DNA of 64,000 nucleotides from Cutibacterium acnes (GTDB taxonomy: Bacteria; Actinomycetota; Actinomycetes; Propionibacteriales; Propionibacteriaceae). The stretch is from the NCBI RefSeq assembly GCF_003030305.1, contig NZ_CP023676.1, forward strand, positions 434,001-498,000, written 5' to 3'. Shown here in pieces: positions 1 through 9,137 of the stretch (the stretch's first letter is position 1; each line of letters opens with the position of its first letter). The position numbers were made by a program, and so were the translations under genes. The notes below the pieces were generated by a model. That model searched no databases. It worked only from the letters and a program-made list of their open reading frames with translations, and had not been told where the DNA came from.

Positions 1-1848
1 CACGGCACCGTGCTGCGCAGCGATCTCGTCCCCCAGTGGGAGGGCCTTGATCTGGCTGCAGCGTTGGTGCAACGGCTCGGTGTGTCTGTTAGCGTCGAGA
101 ACGACATCAACATGGCAGCCTGGGGCGAATTTTGCTGCCGGCGTGGCCAGAGCCTCAGTTCCGACGGCGACATGCTGTTGGTGCAGATGACCAAAGGGCT
201 GCACACCGGTCTGGTCCTAAGCGGGCGAATCCACCGTGGTCGGCAGTGGAATGCTGGCGAGATTAGCGACGTCCTCGACCTGCGTCTGGAGGACGGGCAG
301 CACCCCGACGACGAGTGGATCGATCGGGCCGCCTTGACCATCGGGTCGGTGGCCGGGGTGGTGGATCCCGATCTCATTGTCGTAGCGGGGCCGACCAGCC
401 GATCTTTGGACGTCATTCGACAGGTCATTGCGCGTCTGCATCAACGTCGGGTACCCGGTTCCGTCCCGGTACCGGCCGAGGTCGCTGCCCTGGGCCGTGC
501 TGCCTCCGTCGTCGGAGCCGTCGACGTCGCACTAGGTCATGCGTCCGCGGCGTTCCTTGGTGTCGAGCGACCGCACCCGGTGGCTTTACAGGGTGTCGAG
601 CGAATCCACCAAGAGGTCGAGAAAGGTCATCACAGCGTTATGGCGACAACAAGAGACAAGCGAACTATAGAGGTCCTGAGAGTAGGCGTGGTGGGAGTAG
701 GGGCGCGTTCTCGACTCGCCCTGAATGCCGAGCTGGAGGGTAATGGCGGTGCCATCGTGGCCGTCTGCGAGCCTCACCACCTGGCCCGCCGACGGGTGGC
801 GGATCGTCTCGGCAAGGACCCCGACTCCATCGTCATCACCAGCGACGTCGCGGGGCTCATCAGGGCAGGGATTGACGTCGCCTTCGTCACCTCCCCTGAC
901 GACACCCACGTCGAGGTGACTTGCGCCTTATTGGAGGCCGGTGTCCCCGTCTACTTGGAGAAACCATTGGCGATCACCCTGGAGTCGGCAACCAAGGTGC
1001 TGGTGACAGCCCATCGGACCGGGACGAAGCTGTACGTCGGCCACAACATGCGCCACATGAACGTCGTGAGGTCGATGCGTGACCTCATCCGTACCGGACG
1101 GATCGGTGAGGTCAAGGCGATTTGGTGCCGTCACTTCGTTGGCGCCGGAGGTGACTTCTACTTCAAGGATTGGCATGCTACGCGCGAGCATGGCACCGGG
1201 CTGCTGTTGCAGAAAGCAGCCCACGACATCGATGTCATGCACTGGTTCGCCGGCTCCCACACTACTGACGTCGTGGGTATGGGGGGACTGACTCTCTACG
1301 ATCAGATTACCGATCGTTGTGACCACTCCGATGAACTCATGGGGGACTGGTACTCGTTGGACAACTGGCCGCCGTTGTCCCAGAAGGGGCTCAACCCGGT
1401 CATCGACGTCGAGGACCTGTCGATGGTGCTCATGCGCATGGAATCGGGGGTGTACGCCTCTTACCAGCAGTGCCACTATACGCCGGACTACTGGCGCAAC
1501 TACACCGTCATCGGGACCGAGGGGCGCATCGAGAACTTCGGTGACGGTGAAGGCGGCGTCATTCGGCTGTGGAACACGCGCACCCACTACAACGCCGAGG
1601 GGGACGAGACCTTCCCGATCATTGGGGACGCCAATGGCCACGGAGACGCGGACGTGCTCACCGTCACTGAGTTCCTCAACTTCGTGCGCAACGGAACCCG
1701 TACCGACACGTCCCCATTGGGAGCCTGGTATGCGGTCGCGGCAGGAATCGAAGCCACCGAGTCCCTGCGGAGCGGGTCGACGCCGAGGATGGTGCCGTCC
1801 CTGGATGCGGAACTCGTGGAGTACTTCAACAACAACCAGGTCAAGTAA
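1..1848 (+). CDS. ROK-domain / Gfo-Idh-MocA oxidoreductase, joined in one frame (5' partial)
   Basis: The frame is open from base 1, so the true start lies upstream. The first 200 or so residues read as the C-terminal half of a ROK-family sugar kinase or repressor: the GLVLSG segment, an AGEI loop, then VDPDLIVVAGP. From about base 640 the same frame becomes a Gfo/Idh/MocA oxidoreductase, with the nucleotide-binding motif GVVGVGAR, the EKPLA motif typical of the family, and a C-terminal sugar-substrate domain (AAHDIDVMHWFAG). No stop separates the two parts. An in-frame ATG at 640 with a weak purine stretch upstream (gagaaagg) could start a separate 402-residue oxidoreductase. It is followed by a sugar ABC transporter, which fits oxidation of an imported sugar or polyol. 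The substrate is not predictable. Whether this is one fused protein or two products is open. Confidence 0.8.
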   Translation, partial: HGTVLRSDLVPQWEGLDLAAALVQRLGVSVSVENDINMAAWGEFCCRRGQSLSSDGDMLLVQMTKGLHTGLVLSGRIHRGRQWNAGEISDVLDLRLEDGQHPDDEWIDRAALTIGSVAGVVDPDLIVVAGPTSRSLDVIRQVIARLHQRRVPGSVPVPAEVAALGRAASVVGAVDVALGHASAAFLGVERPHPVALQGVERIHQEVEKGHHSVMATTRDKRTIEVLRVGVVGVGARSRLALNAELEGNGGAIVAVCEPHHLARRRVADRLGKDPDSIVITSDVAGLIRAGIDVAFVTSPDDTHVEVTCALLEAGVPVYLEKPLAITLESATKVLVTAHRTGTKLYVGHNMRHMNVVRSMRDLIRTGRIGEVKAIWCRHFVGAGGDFYFKDWHATREHGTGLLLQKAAHDIDVMHWFAGSHTTDVVGMGGLTLYDQITDRCDHSDELMGDWYSLDNWPPLSQKGLNPVIDVEDLSMVLMRMESGVYASYQQCHYTPDYWRNYTVIGTEGRIENFGDGEGGVIRLWNTRTHYNAEGDETFPIIGDANGHGDADVLTVTEFLNFVRNGTRTDTSPLGAWYAVAAGIEATESLRSGSTPRMVPSLDAELVEYFNNNQVK

Positions 1849-1870
1849 GGACCACGACCGAAGGACGATC

Positions 1871-3163
1871 ATGGATCGAAGAGGATTCATCGCAGGTGCG
1901 GCGCTCGCCACTCTGGCTGTCGCAGGTTGCTCGTCGAGCAAGAAGGAGGCTGGCAGTGGGACCGCCAGCATCGCCCCTGACACCTCGGCGGAACTTGTTC
2001 TCGCCTACTGGGACAAGAACCAGACCAGGACCATTAAGGAGAATATCAAGTCGTTCAACAAGAAATATCCGAATGTCAAGGTCACCACGAATCTGGCTGG
2101 ATATGAGGACTACTGGAAGAAATTGCGCACCCAGGCGCAGGGAAATGAATTGCCCGATGTTTTCTGGATGAACGGTCCCAATATTCAGCTCTATGCCGGC
2201 AACGGGATGCTGGCGCCGATCGACAAGGTCACCGATGCCGGTGTCAAGTGGTCGGACTACCCCGAAGCCCTCGTCAAGCTGTACACCTACGACGGCAAGC
2301 ACTACGGCGTCCCCAAGGACTTCGACACCATTGGTGTCTTTTACAACAAGAAAATCTTCAAGGATGCTGGTGTTGAACTGCCGACCGCTGACTGGACATG
2401 GGATGACTTCCATGACAAGGCGAAGAAGATCTCCGACTGGGGCAAGTCGAAGGGGATATACGGCTGTGCGACGACCATCAACGGTGATGGCCAAGGAACG
2501 TACTACAACACCATCTTCCAAGCTGGTGGATTCGTCATCAAGGATGACAAGTCAGGATTTGACGATCCGAAGAGCACCGAGGGATTGCAGTGTTGGGCGG
2601 ATTGGGTCAAGGACGGTTCGGTGGCGTCCCTGAAGGTCATCACCGACACCAAACCCTCTCAGATGTTCAAGAGCGGGAAATCGGCGATGTACTGGTCCGG
2701 TGACTGGACCGCCTCGGAACTTGCTGAGGAGTTTAAGGGACACGAGAACGACTATGACGTTATTGTCCTGCCCAAAAAAGACAGGAAGGCCACTGTCATT
2801 CACGGCCTGGGATGGGTGGTTTCAGCCAGGTCGGCCAACCAAGCCGCCGCACTGGCCCTCGTCGCCCACATGGGCTCCAAGCAGGCACAGGAGACGGAAG
2901 CTCGGAACGGTACCGCCATCCCGGCTTTCCACGGGACCCAGGATCCCTGGGTCAAGGCGTTCCCGCAGTGGAACTGCAAGATGTTCGTTGACGCTGCCAC
3001 GACGTACGCAGTCACGTACCCGGTTAGCAGAAATACCAGCGTGTGGGCTGATAAAGAGGCTGACTACGTCAACCCGGCATTCTCCGGTGAGATGCCTGTC
3101 CCGGAGACGGCGAGGAAGCTCGCGACGTTCATGAATGATGCGCTGGCGAAGGAGAAGGGATGA
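1871..3163 (+). CDS. ABC transporter sugar-binding lipoprotein (family 1)
   Basis: This is a 430-residue extracellular solute-binding protein. It starts with MDRRGF, a hydrophobic stretch and a lipobox ending AVAGC, giving a lipidated Cys at residue 20. The mature part has the usual family-1 pattern: VTTNLAGYEDYWKKL, PDVFWMNGPN, and GVFYNKKIFKDAGV. The open frame extends further 5', but ATG 1871 is chosen because the signal peptide begins there and AAGGA lies upstream. Its stop overlaps the ATG of the first permease (ATGA). It would capture a carbohydrate outside the membrane and pass it to the two permeases. No ATPase gene is present next to it, so a shared MsmX/MsiK-type ATPase is likely (inference). 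Confidence 0.93.
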   Translation: MDRRGFIAGAALATLAVAGCSSSKKEAGSGTASIAPDTSAELVLAYWDKNQTRTIKENIKSFNKKYPNVKVTTNLAGYEDYWKKLRTQAQGNELPDVFWMNGPNIQLYAGNGMLAPIDKVTDAGVKWSDYPEALVKLYTYDGKHYGVPKDFDTIGVFYNKKIFKDAGVELPTADWTWDDFHDKAKKISDWGKSKGIYGCATTINGDGQGTYYNTIFQAGGFVIKDDKSGFDDPKSTEGLQCWADWVKDGSVASLKVITDTKPSQMFKSGKSAMYWSGDWTASELAEEFKGHENDYDVIVLPKKDRKATVIHGLGWVVSARSANQAAALALVAHMGSKQAQETEARNGTAIPAFHGTQDPWVKAFPQWNCKMFVDAATTYAVTYPVSRNTSVWADKEADYVNPAFSGEMPVPETARKLATFMNDALAKEKG

Positions 3164-4116
3164 TTCACCCCGGCACGCGGGGCGACACCGCCGTCGCCCC
3201 ACTCTCGAGCCGGTCAGGACACCGCAAGAAGAAGGACCCGACCAGCGTCGGAGCGTGGCCGGCCCTGTTCATCGGCCCGCTCATGCTCGGCATCGCAGTG
3301 TTCTACTACTGGCCGATTTTCGAGAACGTTGTTGCGTCGCTGAAGCAGACGAACGCTTTCGGTGGGAACCCACAGTTCGTCGGATTCGAGAACTATCGGG
3401 AACTGTTTGCTAGTCCGGACCTCAGGTCAGCGATCGGCAACACCTTGCTCTACACGGTCATCGTCCTGCTCGGCATTCCACTGTCGGTGGCTGTAGCGGC
3501 CATGATCGAGCTGCCCGGCCTGAGGTTCAAGGGGCTGTACCGGATCCTCTACTTCATGCCGTACCTTGCCATGCCGATGGCCGTCGCTCAGGTGCGGAAG
3601 ATCGTCTACAACGGTCAGTTTGGTCTGCTTAACCAGATTCTTCGGAGCGTGGGGGTCTCCGATCCGCCCTACTGGCTGGTGTCACCTGGATGGGCGTTGT
3701 TCGCTGTTGCCCTGTTTGGGTTGTGGGCGTCGATCGGGTTCAACGTGATCATCCTGTCTGCGGGGCTGAAGTCGATCCCGCGGGAGCTGTACGAGGCCGC
3801 GTCCATTGACGGTGCCTCTGCCTGGCGACAGTTCCGGATGGTCACGGTGCCGTTGCTGTCCCCGTCGATCTTCTTCCTGACGATCATGACGACGATCGGT
3901 GGGTTCCAGTTGTTCGACGCGCTGTACGCGATGATCGGAACGGGGAACCCGGCTGAGCCGAGGACTCGCTCGTTGGTGTCGCTGTTTTACCGACAAGCCT
4001 TCGTCAACCATGACCAGGGGCTCGGTGCCGCCGTGGCGATCGTTATCTTTGCTCTCGTCGCCATCGTGACTCTCGCCCAGTTCCTGGGGCAGAAGAGATG
4101 GGTGAACTATGTCTGA
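3160..4116 (+). CDS. ABC sugar transporter permease, MalF/UgpA type
   Basis: A 318-residue polytopic inner-membrane protein with about six hydrophobic helices after a basic N-terminus. The ATPase-contact EAA loop is clear: EAASIDGASAWRQF followed by a conserved LLSPSIFF stretch. Start ATG 3160 overlaps the stop of the binding protein gene, and its own end overlaps the next permease by 8 bases, so the three genes are translationally coupled. It forms half of the membrane channel for the sugar importer. The family assignment is secure; the substrate is not known. Confidence 0.92.
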   Translation: MIHPGTRGDTAVAPLSSRSGHRKKKDPTSVGAWPALFIGPLMLGIAVFYYWPIFENVVASLKQTNAFGGNPQFVGFENYRELFASPDLRSAIGNTLLYTVIVLLGIPLSVAVAAMIELPGLRFKGLYRILYFMPYLAMPMAVAQVRKIVYNGQFGLLNQILRSVGVSDPPYWLVSPGWALFAVALFGLWASIGFNVIILSAGLKSIPRELYEAASIDGASAWRQFRMVTVPLLSPSIFFLTIMTTIGGFQLFDALYAMIGTGNPAEPRTRSLVSLFYRQAFVNHDQGLGAAVAIVIFALVAIVTLAQFLGQKRWVNYV

Positions 4117-4867
4117 GGTGAGTACGGGGTCCGAACTCTCCGCTGTAGAGGTGGCGGCCCTTGCCAAGCGGGGCGACACCGTCTCGCAGCGGCGCTTCGT
4201 CGGGGTGCACATCCTTCTGCTGCTCGGCGGAGTGCTCATGGTGTTCCCATTCGTGTACCAGATCCTCATGTCCTTGTCGACGAACATGGAGATCCAGTCC
4301 GTCCCGCCGAAGCTCATTCCCGACCGCTGGCAGTTCCACAATTACACCGAGGTGTTTACCCGTCTTCCTTTCCTCAAACAGTTTGGGGTGTCGGTGACGA
4401 TCACGGTGTTGAGAACCGTCGTCCAACTGATTCTGTGCTCGATGGGGGGATATGCCTTCGCGCGAATGAAGTTCGGTGGCAAGTCGGTTCTCTTCGGGTT
4501 CGTCCTTGCAATCCTCATGGTGCCCGGGCAGTCGTATCTCATCGGCCAGTACGAGATCATTCGCGAACTGGGATTGTTGGAGACGCCATGGGGCATCGTC
4601 CTTCCTGGCTTCTTCTCGGCTTTCGGAGTGTTTCTCATGCGGCAGTCCTTCATGAGCCTGCCGGCCGAGCTGGAGGAGGCCGCAAGGCTCGATGGCTGCA
4701 ATCCGTGGCAGACGTTTTGGCGAGTCATGGTGCCCGTCGTCAAACCAGGCTTGTTCGCGCTCATGATGGCGGCCTCCGTGATGGCCATGGCGCCGATCTT
4801 CCTCCTCTTCTTCTCGATGCAACGCAAGGTCATCGAGGGGCTCGCCAGTTCGGGGCTCAAGGGTTGA
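4109..4867 (+). CDS. ABC sugar transporter permease, MalG type, apparently with an internal deletion
   Basis: A 252-residue MalG-like permease, shorter than the usual 275-300. The N-terminal helices, the segment ending in GGYAFARMKF, and the EAA loop (EEAARLDGCNPWQTFWRVMVP) are normal. After KPGLFAL the sequence jumps straight to the last-helix segment MMAASVMAMAP and the family's C-terminal tail (GLASSGLKG). The family normally has about 45 residues between these points: the helix after the EAA loop and the periplasmic loop with an SWND-like motif. I infer an in-frame deletion near base 4760. The protein would lack a transmembrane helix and may not work. Confidence 0.85.
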   Translation: MSEVSTGSELSAVEVAALAKRGDTVSQRRFVGVHILLLLGGVLMVFPFVYQILMSLSTNMEIQSVPPKLIPDRWQFHNYTEVFTRLPFLKQFGVSVTITVLRTVVQLILCSMGGYAFARMKFGGKSVLFGFVLAILMVPGQSYLIGQYEIIRELGLLETPWGIVLPGFFSAFGVFLMRQSFMSLPAELEEAARLDGCNPWQTFWRVMVPVVKPGLFALMMAASVMAMAPIFLLFFSMQRKVIEGLASSGLKG

Positions 4868-5220
4868 GCGCGGGTCGCTGGTTGTCGGGGGCTTCTGCCG
4901 GCATTGCCAAGACGTTTCCGGGGAAGTGGTTCGAGCGAGCCGATGTGGCTCATGTGGCGACGGATGGCCATGTCCTGACGGTGCCCAGGCGAGGCCTCTT
5001 TTTCGTAACGTTCTGCACGTGAGATATGGAGGAGTTGCAGACTAATTGGCGTGAGGACGTACCCGTCCGTCGAATGTCTGGCACATCTCAACGATGCCCC
5101 GTTTGCGGCTACGGGAAACGCTCACGGGAGATATCATAACCGCTGTGCTGCTGTGACGATGGTGGCACAGTGGTGTCAACACGAGGAAGTGTGGGGCGCT
5201 GCCCCGGAAAGTGAGGCTCG
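4868..5220. other. 353-bp intergenic stretch, no recognised gene
   Basis: No complete gene is visible between the permease and tdh. One plus-strand frame that ends at 5022 reads in a protein-like way over its last 30 codons (WFERADVAHVA and FFVTF), which might be the tail of a deleted gene, but I cannot name a family. A short dyad (cgttt / aaacg) occurs near 5100. The tdh promoter must lie in the downstream half. Confidence 0.4.
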
Positions 5221-6258
5221 ATGAAGGCTTTGGTCAAGACCCGCCCGGAGCCGGGTCTGGAGCTGGTGGAGGTCCCCGACCCGGTCGCTGGCCCCAACGA
5301 CGTCATCGTCAAGGTGATGCGGACAGGAATCTGTGGCACCGACGTTCACATCGATAAATGGGACGGGTGGGCCGCCAAGACGGTGCACACCCCGCTGGTC
5401 CTCGGCCACGAGTTCTGCGGTGAGATTGTTGAACTCGGTTCGGAGGTCAATGATCTGGAGGTCGGACAGTTCGTCTCCGGCGAGGGGCACTATGTCTGCG
5501 GACGCTGCCGGGCCTGCCTAGCGGGCAAACGTCACCTGTGCCGCAACACCCAAGGTATTGGATATGCGGTCAACGGTGCCTACTGCCAGTACTTCGTCAT
5601 GCCGGCTGGCAACGTCTGGGTACATCACATCCCGGACCTTGACCCCGACGTCGCGGCGATCTTTGACCCGTTCGGCAATGCCGTACACACCGCCTTGCAG
5701 TTCCCCTGCCTGGCCGAGGATGTCCTCGTTTCAGGTGCTGGGCCGATCGGCATCATGGCGGCCCTGGTCGCTCAGTTCCAAGGGGCGCGCAATGTCGTCG
5801 TTACCGACCTGTCCGACGAGAGGCTGGAGCTGGCTCAGCAACTGGGCCTGAAGAACGCCGTCAATGTTTCCCGCGAAGGTTTGGAGACGGTCTGGGACCG
5901 ATTCGACATGAAGGAGGGGTTTGACATCGGCCTGGAGATGTCCGGGTCGGGGACAGCTTTAACATCCATGATTGACAATATGACTCATGGTGGACGGATT
6001 GCGTTGCTGGGAACCCCGAGCACTGACATCACCCTCGACTTTTCCAAGATCATCTTTAACATGATCACAATTCAGGGAGTGACCGGGCGTCAGATCTTCG
6101 AAACGTGGTACACCATGGCCTCCCTCATCCGTTCCGGTCTGGACATCTCCGGAATCATCACCGACCGATACCCCATCACGGAATTCCGGGAAGCCTTTGA
6201 CGTCGCAGGCTCGGGCCACGGCGGCAAGGTTGTCATGAACTGGGAATGCCTCGACTGA
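5221..6258 (+). CDS. tdh: L-threonine 3-dehydrogenase
   Basis: A 345-residue zinc-dependent medium-chain dehydrogenase that oxidises L-threonine to 2-amino-3-ketobutyrate with NAD+. The catalytic zinc site shows as GICGTDVHI and GHEFCGE. The structural zinc cysteines are in the [15 protein letters not shown] segment, and the Rossmann glycines are in [12 protein letters not shown]. Length matches the family. GAGG stands just before the ATG. kbl follows after 25 bases and encodes the next enzyme, which strongly supports threonine dehydrogenase over other alcohol dehydrogenases. Confidence 0.95.
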   Translation: MKALVKTRPEPGLELVEVPDPVAGPNDVIVKVMRTGICGTDVHIDKWDGWAAKTVHTPLVLGHEFCGEIVELGSEVNDLEVGQFVSGEGHYVCGRCRACLAGKRHLCRNTQGIGYAVNGAYCQYFVMPAGNVWVHHIPDLDPDVAAIFDPFGNAVHTALQFPCLAEDVLVSGAGPIGIMAALVAQFQGARNVVVTDLSDERLELAQQLGLKNAVNVSREGLETVWDRFDMKEGFDIGLEMSGSGTALTSMIDNMTHGGRIALLGTPSTDITLDFSKIIFNMITIQGVTGRQIFETWYTMASLIRSGLDISGIITDRYPITEFREAFDVAGSGHGGKVVMNWECLD

Positions 6259-6283
6259 TAAGCGACTTAGAGGAAGGACAACT

Positions 6284-7480
6284 ATGTACGGACCTATGAA
6301 AGACGAACTCAGCGCCAAGATCGCAGCCCTTAAGGAGGAGGGGCTGTATAAAGCTGAAGCCCCGCTGACCAGCCCCCAGTCGGGCAAGATCACCGTCGAT
6401 GATGGGCGCGAGGTCATTAACCTGTGCGCGAATAATTACCTCGGTTTGGCTGATTCCCCGGTGCTCATTGAGGCTGCCAAGAAGGCTCTCGATGAATGGG
6501 GATTTGGGATGGCCTCGGTGCGGTTTATTTGTGGCACCCAGACCCTCCACCAGAAGCTCGAGCGAGCCATCACCGAATTCCTTCACCCCGATGACCCCGA
6601 CAACTGGGACACCATTCTTTACTCATCCTGCTTTGACGCCAACGGCGGTCTTTTCGAGGTCCTTCTCGGCCCTGACGACGCGATCATTTCCGACGAGCTT
6701 AACCATGCCTCGATCATCGATGGGGTCCGGTTGTGCAAGGCCCAGCGCTTCCGTTACCGTAACCAGGACATGGCCGATCTTGAGGCCCAGCTGCAGGCTG
6801 CGAAGGACTGCAGGCACATCATGATCGCCACCGACGGCGTTTTCTCGATGGACGGGTTTGTTGCCCCGCTGCCGCAGATCTGTGACCTCGCCGAAAAGTA
6901 TGGTGCCATGGTTATGGTCGACGACTCCCACGCTGCCGGGTTCGTCGGTGAACACGGCGCCGGGACCCCCGAGCAGTGGGGCGTTCGCGACCGCGTTGAC
7001 GTCCTTACAGGCACCCTTGGCAAGGCATTGGGCGGTGCCTCAGGCGGCTACACCTGCTCCCATCGGGAAGTCGTCGAGATGCTGCGACAGAATTCGCGGC
7101 CCTATCTGTTTTCTAACTCGCTTGCCCCATCGATCGCCGGAGCATCGCTTGCTACCCTTGACTTGCTCAAATCCTCCGGCGACCTGCTCACCAAACTGCG
7201 CGAGAATACCGAGTACTTCCGCTCCGAGATGACTCGTCGCGGTTTCGAGATCCCCGAGTCAGATCACCCGATCGTGCCCGTCATGGTGGGTGACGCGGTC
7301 AAGGCCGCGAAGATGGCCGACGCCATGCTCGCCAAGGGCATTTATGTTCGCGCCTTCAGCTACCCGGTGGTTCCTAAGGGGAAGGCTCGCATCCGTACCC
7401 AGATGTCTGCCGGGCTCACCCGGGAACAGCTCGACAAGGCTATTAAGGCCTTCGAGGAGGCACGCGCGGAAATAGGCTAA
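6284..7480 (+). CDS. kbl: Glycine C-acetyltransferase (2-amino-3-ketobutyrate CoA ligase)
   Basis: A 398-residue alpha-oxoamine synthase using PLP. It cleaves 2-amino-3-ketobutyrate with CoA to glycine and acetyl-CoA, completing threonine breakdown begun by tdh. Motifs: the NNYLGLA segment near the N-terminus, [12 protein letters not shown], and the PLP-lysine region [15 protein letters not shown] strong Shine-Dalgarno (AGGAAGG) precedes ATG 6284. The gene ends at a hairpin shared with the convergent transporter operon. Confidence 0.96.
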   Translation: MYGPMKDELSAKIAALKEEGLYKAEAPLTSPQSGKITVDDGREVINLCANNYLGLADSPVLIEAAKKALDEWGFGMASVRFICGTQTLHQKLERAITEFLHPDDPDNWDTILYSSCFDANGGLFEVLLGPDDAIISDELNHASIIDGVRLCKAQRFRYRNQDMADLEAQLQAAKDCRHIMIATDGVFSMDGFVAPLPQICDLAEKYGAMVMVDDSHAAGFVGEHGAGTPEQWGVRDRVDVLTGTLGKALGGASGGYTCSHREVVEMLRQNSRPYLFSNSLAPSIAGASLATLDLLKSSGDLLTKLRENTEYFRSEMTRRGFEIPESDHPIVPVMVGDAVKAAKMADAMLAKGIYVRAFSYPVVPKGKARIRTQMSAGLTREQLDKAIKAFEEARAEIG

Positions 7481-7486
7481 ACCATT

Positions 7487-7510
7487 GGCTGGCCGATTAT
7501 GAGGCCAGCC
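7487..7510. terminator. Bidirectional terminator between kbl and the osmoprotectant operon
   Basis: A perfect 8-base inverted repeat, GGCTGGCC / GGCCAGCC, with an 8-base loop. It begins 6 bases after the kbl stop and overlaps the last codons of the convergent binding-protein gene. Short pyrimidine-rich tracts lie outside the arms. It suits termination from both sides. Confidence 0.7.
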
Positions 7511-8432
7511 CCCTTTGTGCTAACCAATCCTTGGCGATGGTGGCTGCGGATGCTTTTTCGTCTCCCTGAAAGCGCTGGTTCATCCCGATGAGATCGTCGG
7601 TGGTCAGCGCTTTCGACACCCTGGCCAGTTGGGCACGTGCCTTGTCATCAACCTTCTTACTTAAAAGTGGGACGACGTTTTGCGGCACGATGAGATGCCT
7701 GGGGTCGGAGAGGACGACGAGGTGCTGTTCCTTAATCGCTGGGGTCGTTGTGTAGAGGTCAACGAGATCAACCGTCCCCGAGGTCAGTGCCTTAACGGTG
7801 AGCGGGCCCGAGGAATCTGATAGGGCGGTGAACTTGACTATGGAGGATGGTACGCCGTACGCCTTCGTCAACCCCTTCGGGCCGTAGGGTCGTTCTTTGA
7901 GTTCGGGGTTGCCGCCCACTTTGAGGGAATCTAACGTGGCTAGATCGGTGAGGGAAGTCACCTTGTGGGTGTGTGAGAATTCGGTGGTGACGCACCAGGA
8001 ATCGGCATCCTGAGCTGCCGAGGGTTCTCCCACCGACATACCGGCGGGCACGGCTTTGCGCAGGGAGGCCATGACGGACTTCTCGTCGGAGGCGGACGAT
8101 GCCCCCTGGAAGAACTGCAGCAGATTTCCTGAGTACTCCGGGACGAGGTTGACCGAACCGTCTTGAAGGGCCTTGACGTAGACGTCTCGGGCACCGATCT
8201 GCATGCGACGTTTGATCGTGATCCCGACCGTCTCGAGACTCTGAGCGTAGACCTCGGCGATGATCTCAGATTCGGTAAAATTCGCCGAACCGACGATCAG
8301 GTCTGCGCTACCGGATCCCGAGCCATCCGAATTGAGGGGGTCGTTTGAGGAACATGCTGCCAGACCGGTCAGCAACGCTGTTCCGAGCAGGGTTCGGCGG
8401 GTCATGGGCGTTGTGATCATCGGGTGCTCCAT
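7497..8432 (-). CDS. Osmoprotectant (glycine betaine/choline) ABC transporter substrate-binding lipoprotein
   Basis: A 311-residue OpuAC/ProX/OsmX-type lipoprotein. The lipobox GLAAC gives Cys27; an in-frame ATG at 8405 (MTRRTLLG) is an alternative start. The family pattern is clear: IVGSANFTESEIIAEVYAQ at the mature N-terminus, then a VPEYSGNLLQFF segment and a GTVDLVDLYTT segment. It is last in a four-gene operon ordered ATPase, permease, permease, binding protein. It would bind a quaternary ammonium compound at the cell surface. The precise ligand cannot be told from sequence. Confidence 0.92.
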   Translation of the reverse strand: MEHPMITTPMTRRTLLGTALLTGLAACSSNDPLNSDGSGSGSADLIVGSANFTESEIIAEVYAQSLETVGITIKRRMQIGARDVYVKALQDGSVNLVPEYSGNLLQFFQGASSASDEKSVMASLRKAVPAGMSVGEPSAAQDADSWCVTTEFSHTHKVTSLTDLATLDSLKVGGNPELKERPYGPKGLTKAYGVPSSIVKFTALSDSSGPLTVKALTSGTVDLVDLYTTTPAIKEQHLVVLSDPRHLIVPQNVVPLLSKKVDDKARAQLARVSKALTTDDLIGMNQRFQGDEKASAATIAKDWLAQRGLAS

Positions 8433-8441
8433 TCGATGGGA

Positions 8442-9137
8442 TCACTGCGGGGTGAGGGCCAAGGCGTGTCTGACACCCGGGCCAGTGAGTAAGCGGGTAA
8501 CGAGGCAGAGCAGCCCGTCAACAACCAGAGCCAGCACGATGATGACGATGGATCCGGCGAGCATCTGTGGGTAGTCGGAGACCGCCAGCCCGTCAAGGAT
8601 GAAACGGCCAAGACCCCCCATGCCCAAATATGAACATATTGTCGTCGTCGCGATCACCTGCAAGGCCGCCGACCTCAACCCGCCCAAGAGGAGGGGAGTG
8701 GCTAGCGGCAACTCGACGCGGCCCAGTACCTGCATCTCTGTCATGCCGCAGGCTCGAGCGCCGTCAGCTACCTCGTCGTCAATGGCGTCTACGCCGGAAT
8801 AGCTACCGGCCAGCAGGGGTGGAATCGCCAGGATAGCTAGCACGATGGTGGAAGGTACGACGGGATTCTCGATTCCGATCGTTGTCGAGATCGCTAGCAG
8901 AGTGAGCAAGCCGAGAGAGGGGAGAGCACGCAAAGCTCCAGAACAAGCCACTGCGATAGTCTTTCCACGACCGGTATGACCGATAGCTAGCCCAGCAGGA
9001 ATGGCGGTGATGGCGGCGATGGTGAGTGCCAGCAAGGTGTACCAAAGGTGCTCGCCGATGCGGACCCCGATAGATCCGGAACCGGCCCAGTGGGAGGAAG
9101 TCGTCAACCAAGTGAGAGCTGCTGCGATGTGGTTCAT
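8442..9137 (-). CDS. Osmoprotectant ABC transporter permease (OpuCB/OpuCD type)
   Basis: A 231-residue inner-membrane permease. ATG 9137 is chosen because it overlaps the upstream permease stop (ATGA) and has GGAGGG upstream; the open frame also allows GTG 9158. Family features are the segment ALRALPSLGLLTLLA and the EAA-like loop DGARACGMTEMQVLGRVELPLATP. It pairs with the second permease at 9134-9781 to form the membrane channel. Confidence 0.9.
   Translation of the reverse strand: MNHIAAALTWLTTSSHWAGSGSIGVRIGEHLWYTLLALTIAAITAIPAGLAIGHTGRGKTIAVACSGALRALPSLGLLTLLAISTTIGIENPVVPSTIVLAILAIPPLLAGSYSGVDAIDDEVADGARACGMTEMQVLGRVELPLATPLLLGGLRSAALQVIATTTICSYLGMGGLGRFILDGLAVSDYPQMLAGSIVIIVLALVVDGLLCLVTRLLTGPGVRHALALTPQ

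Noticed and set aside
4342-5091. Long minus-strand open frame of 249 codons across the MalG permease gene
   Set aside because: It is antisense to a clearly coding permease, has shadow-like composition and matches no family pattern.
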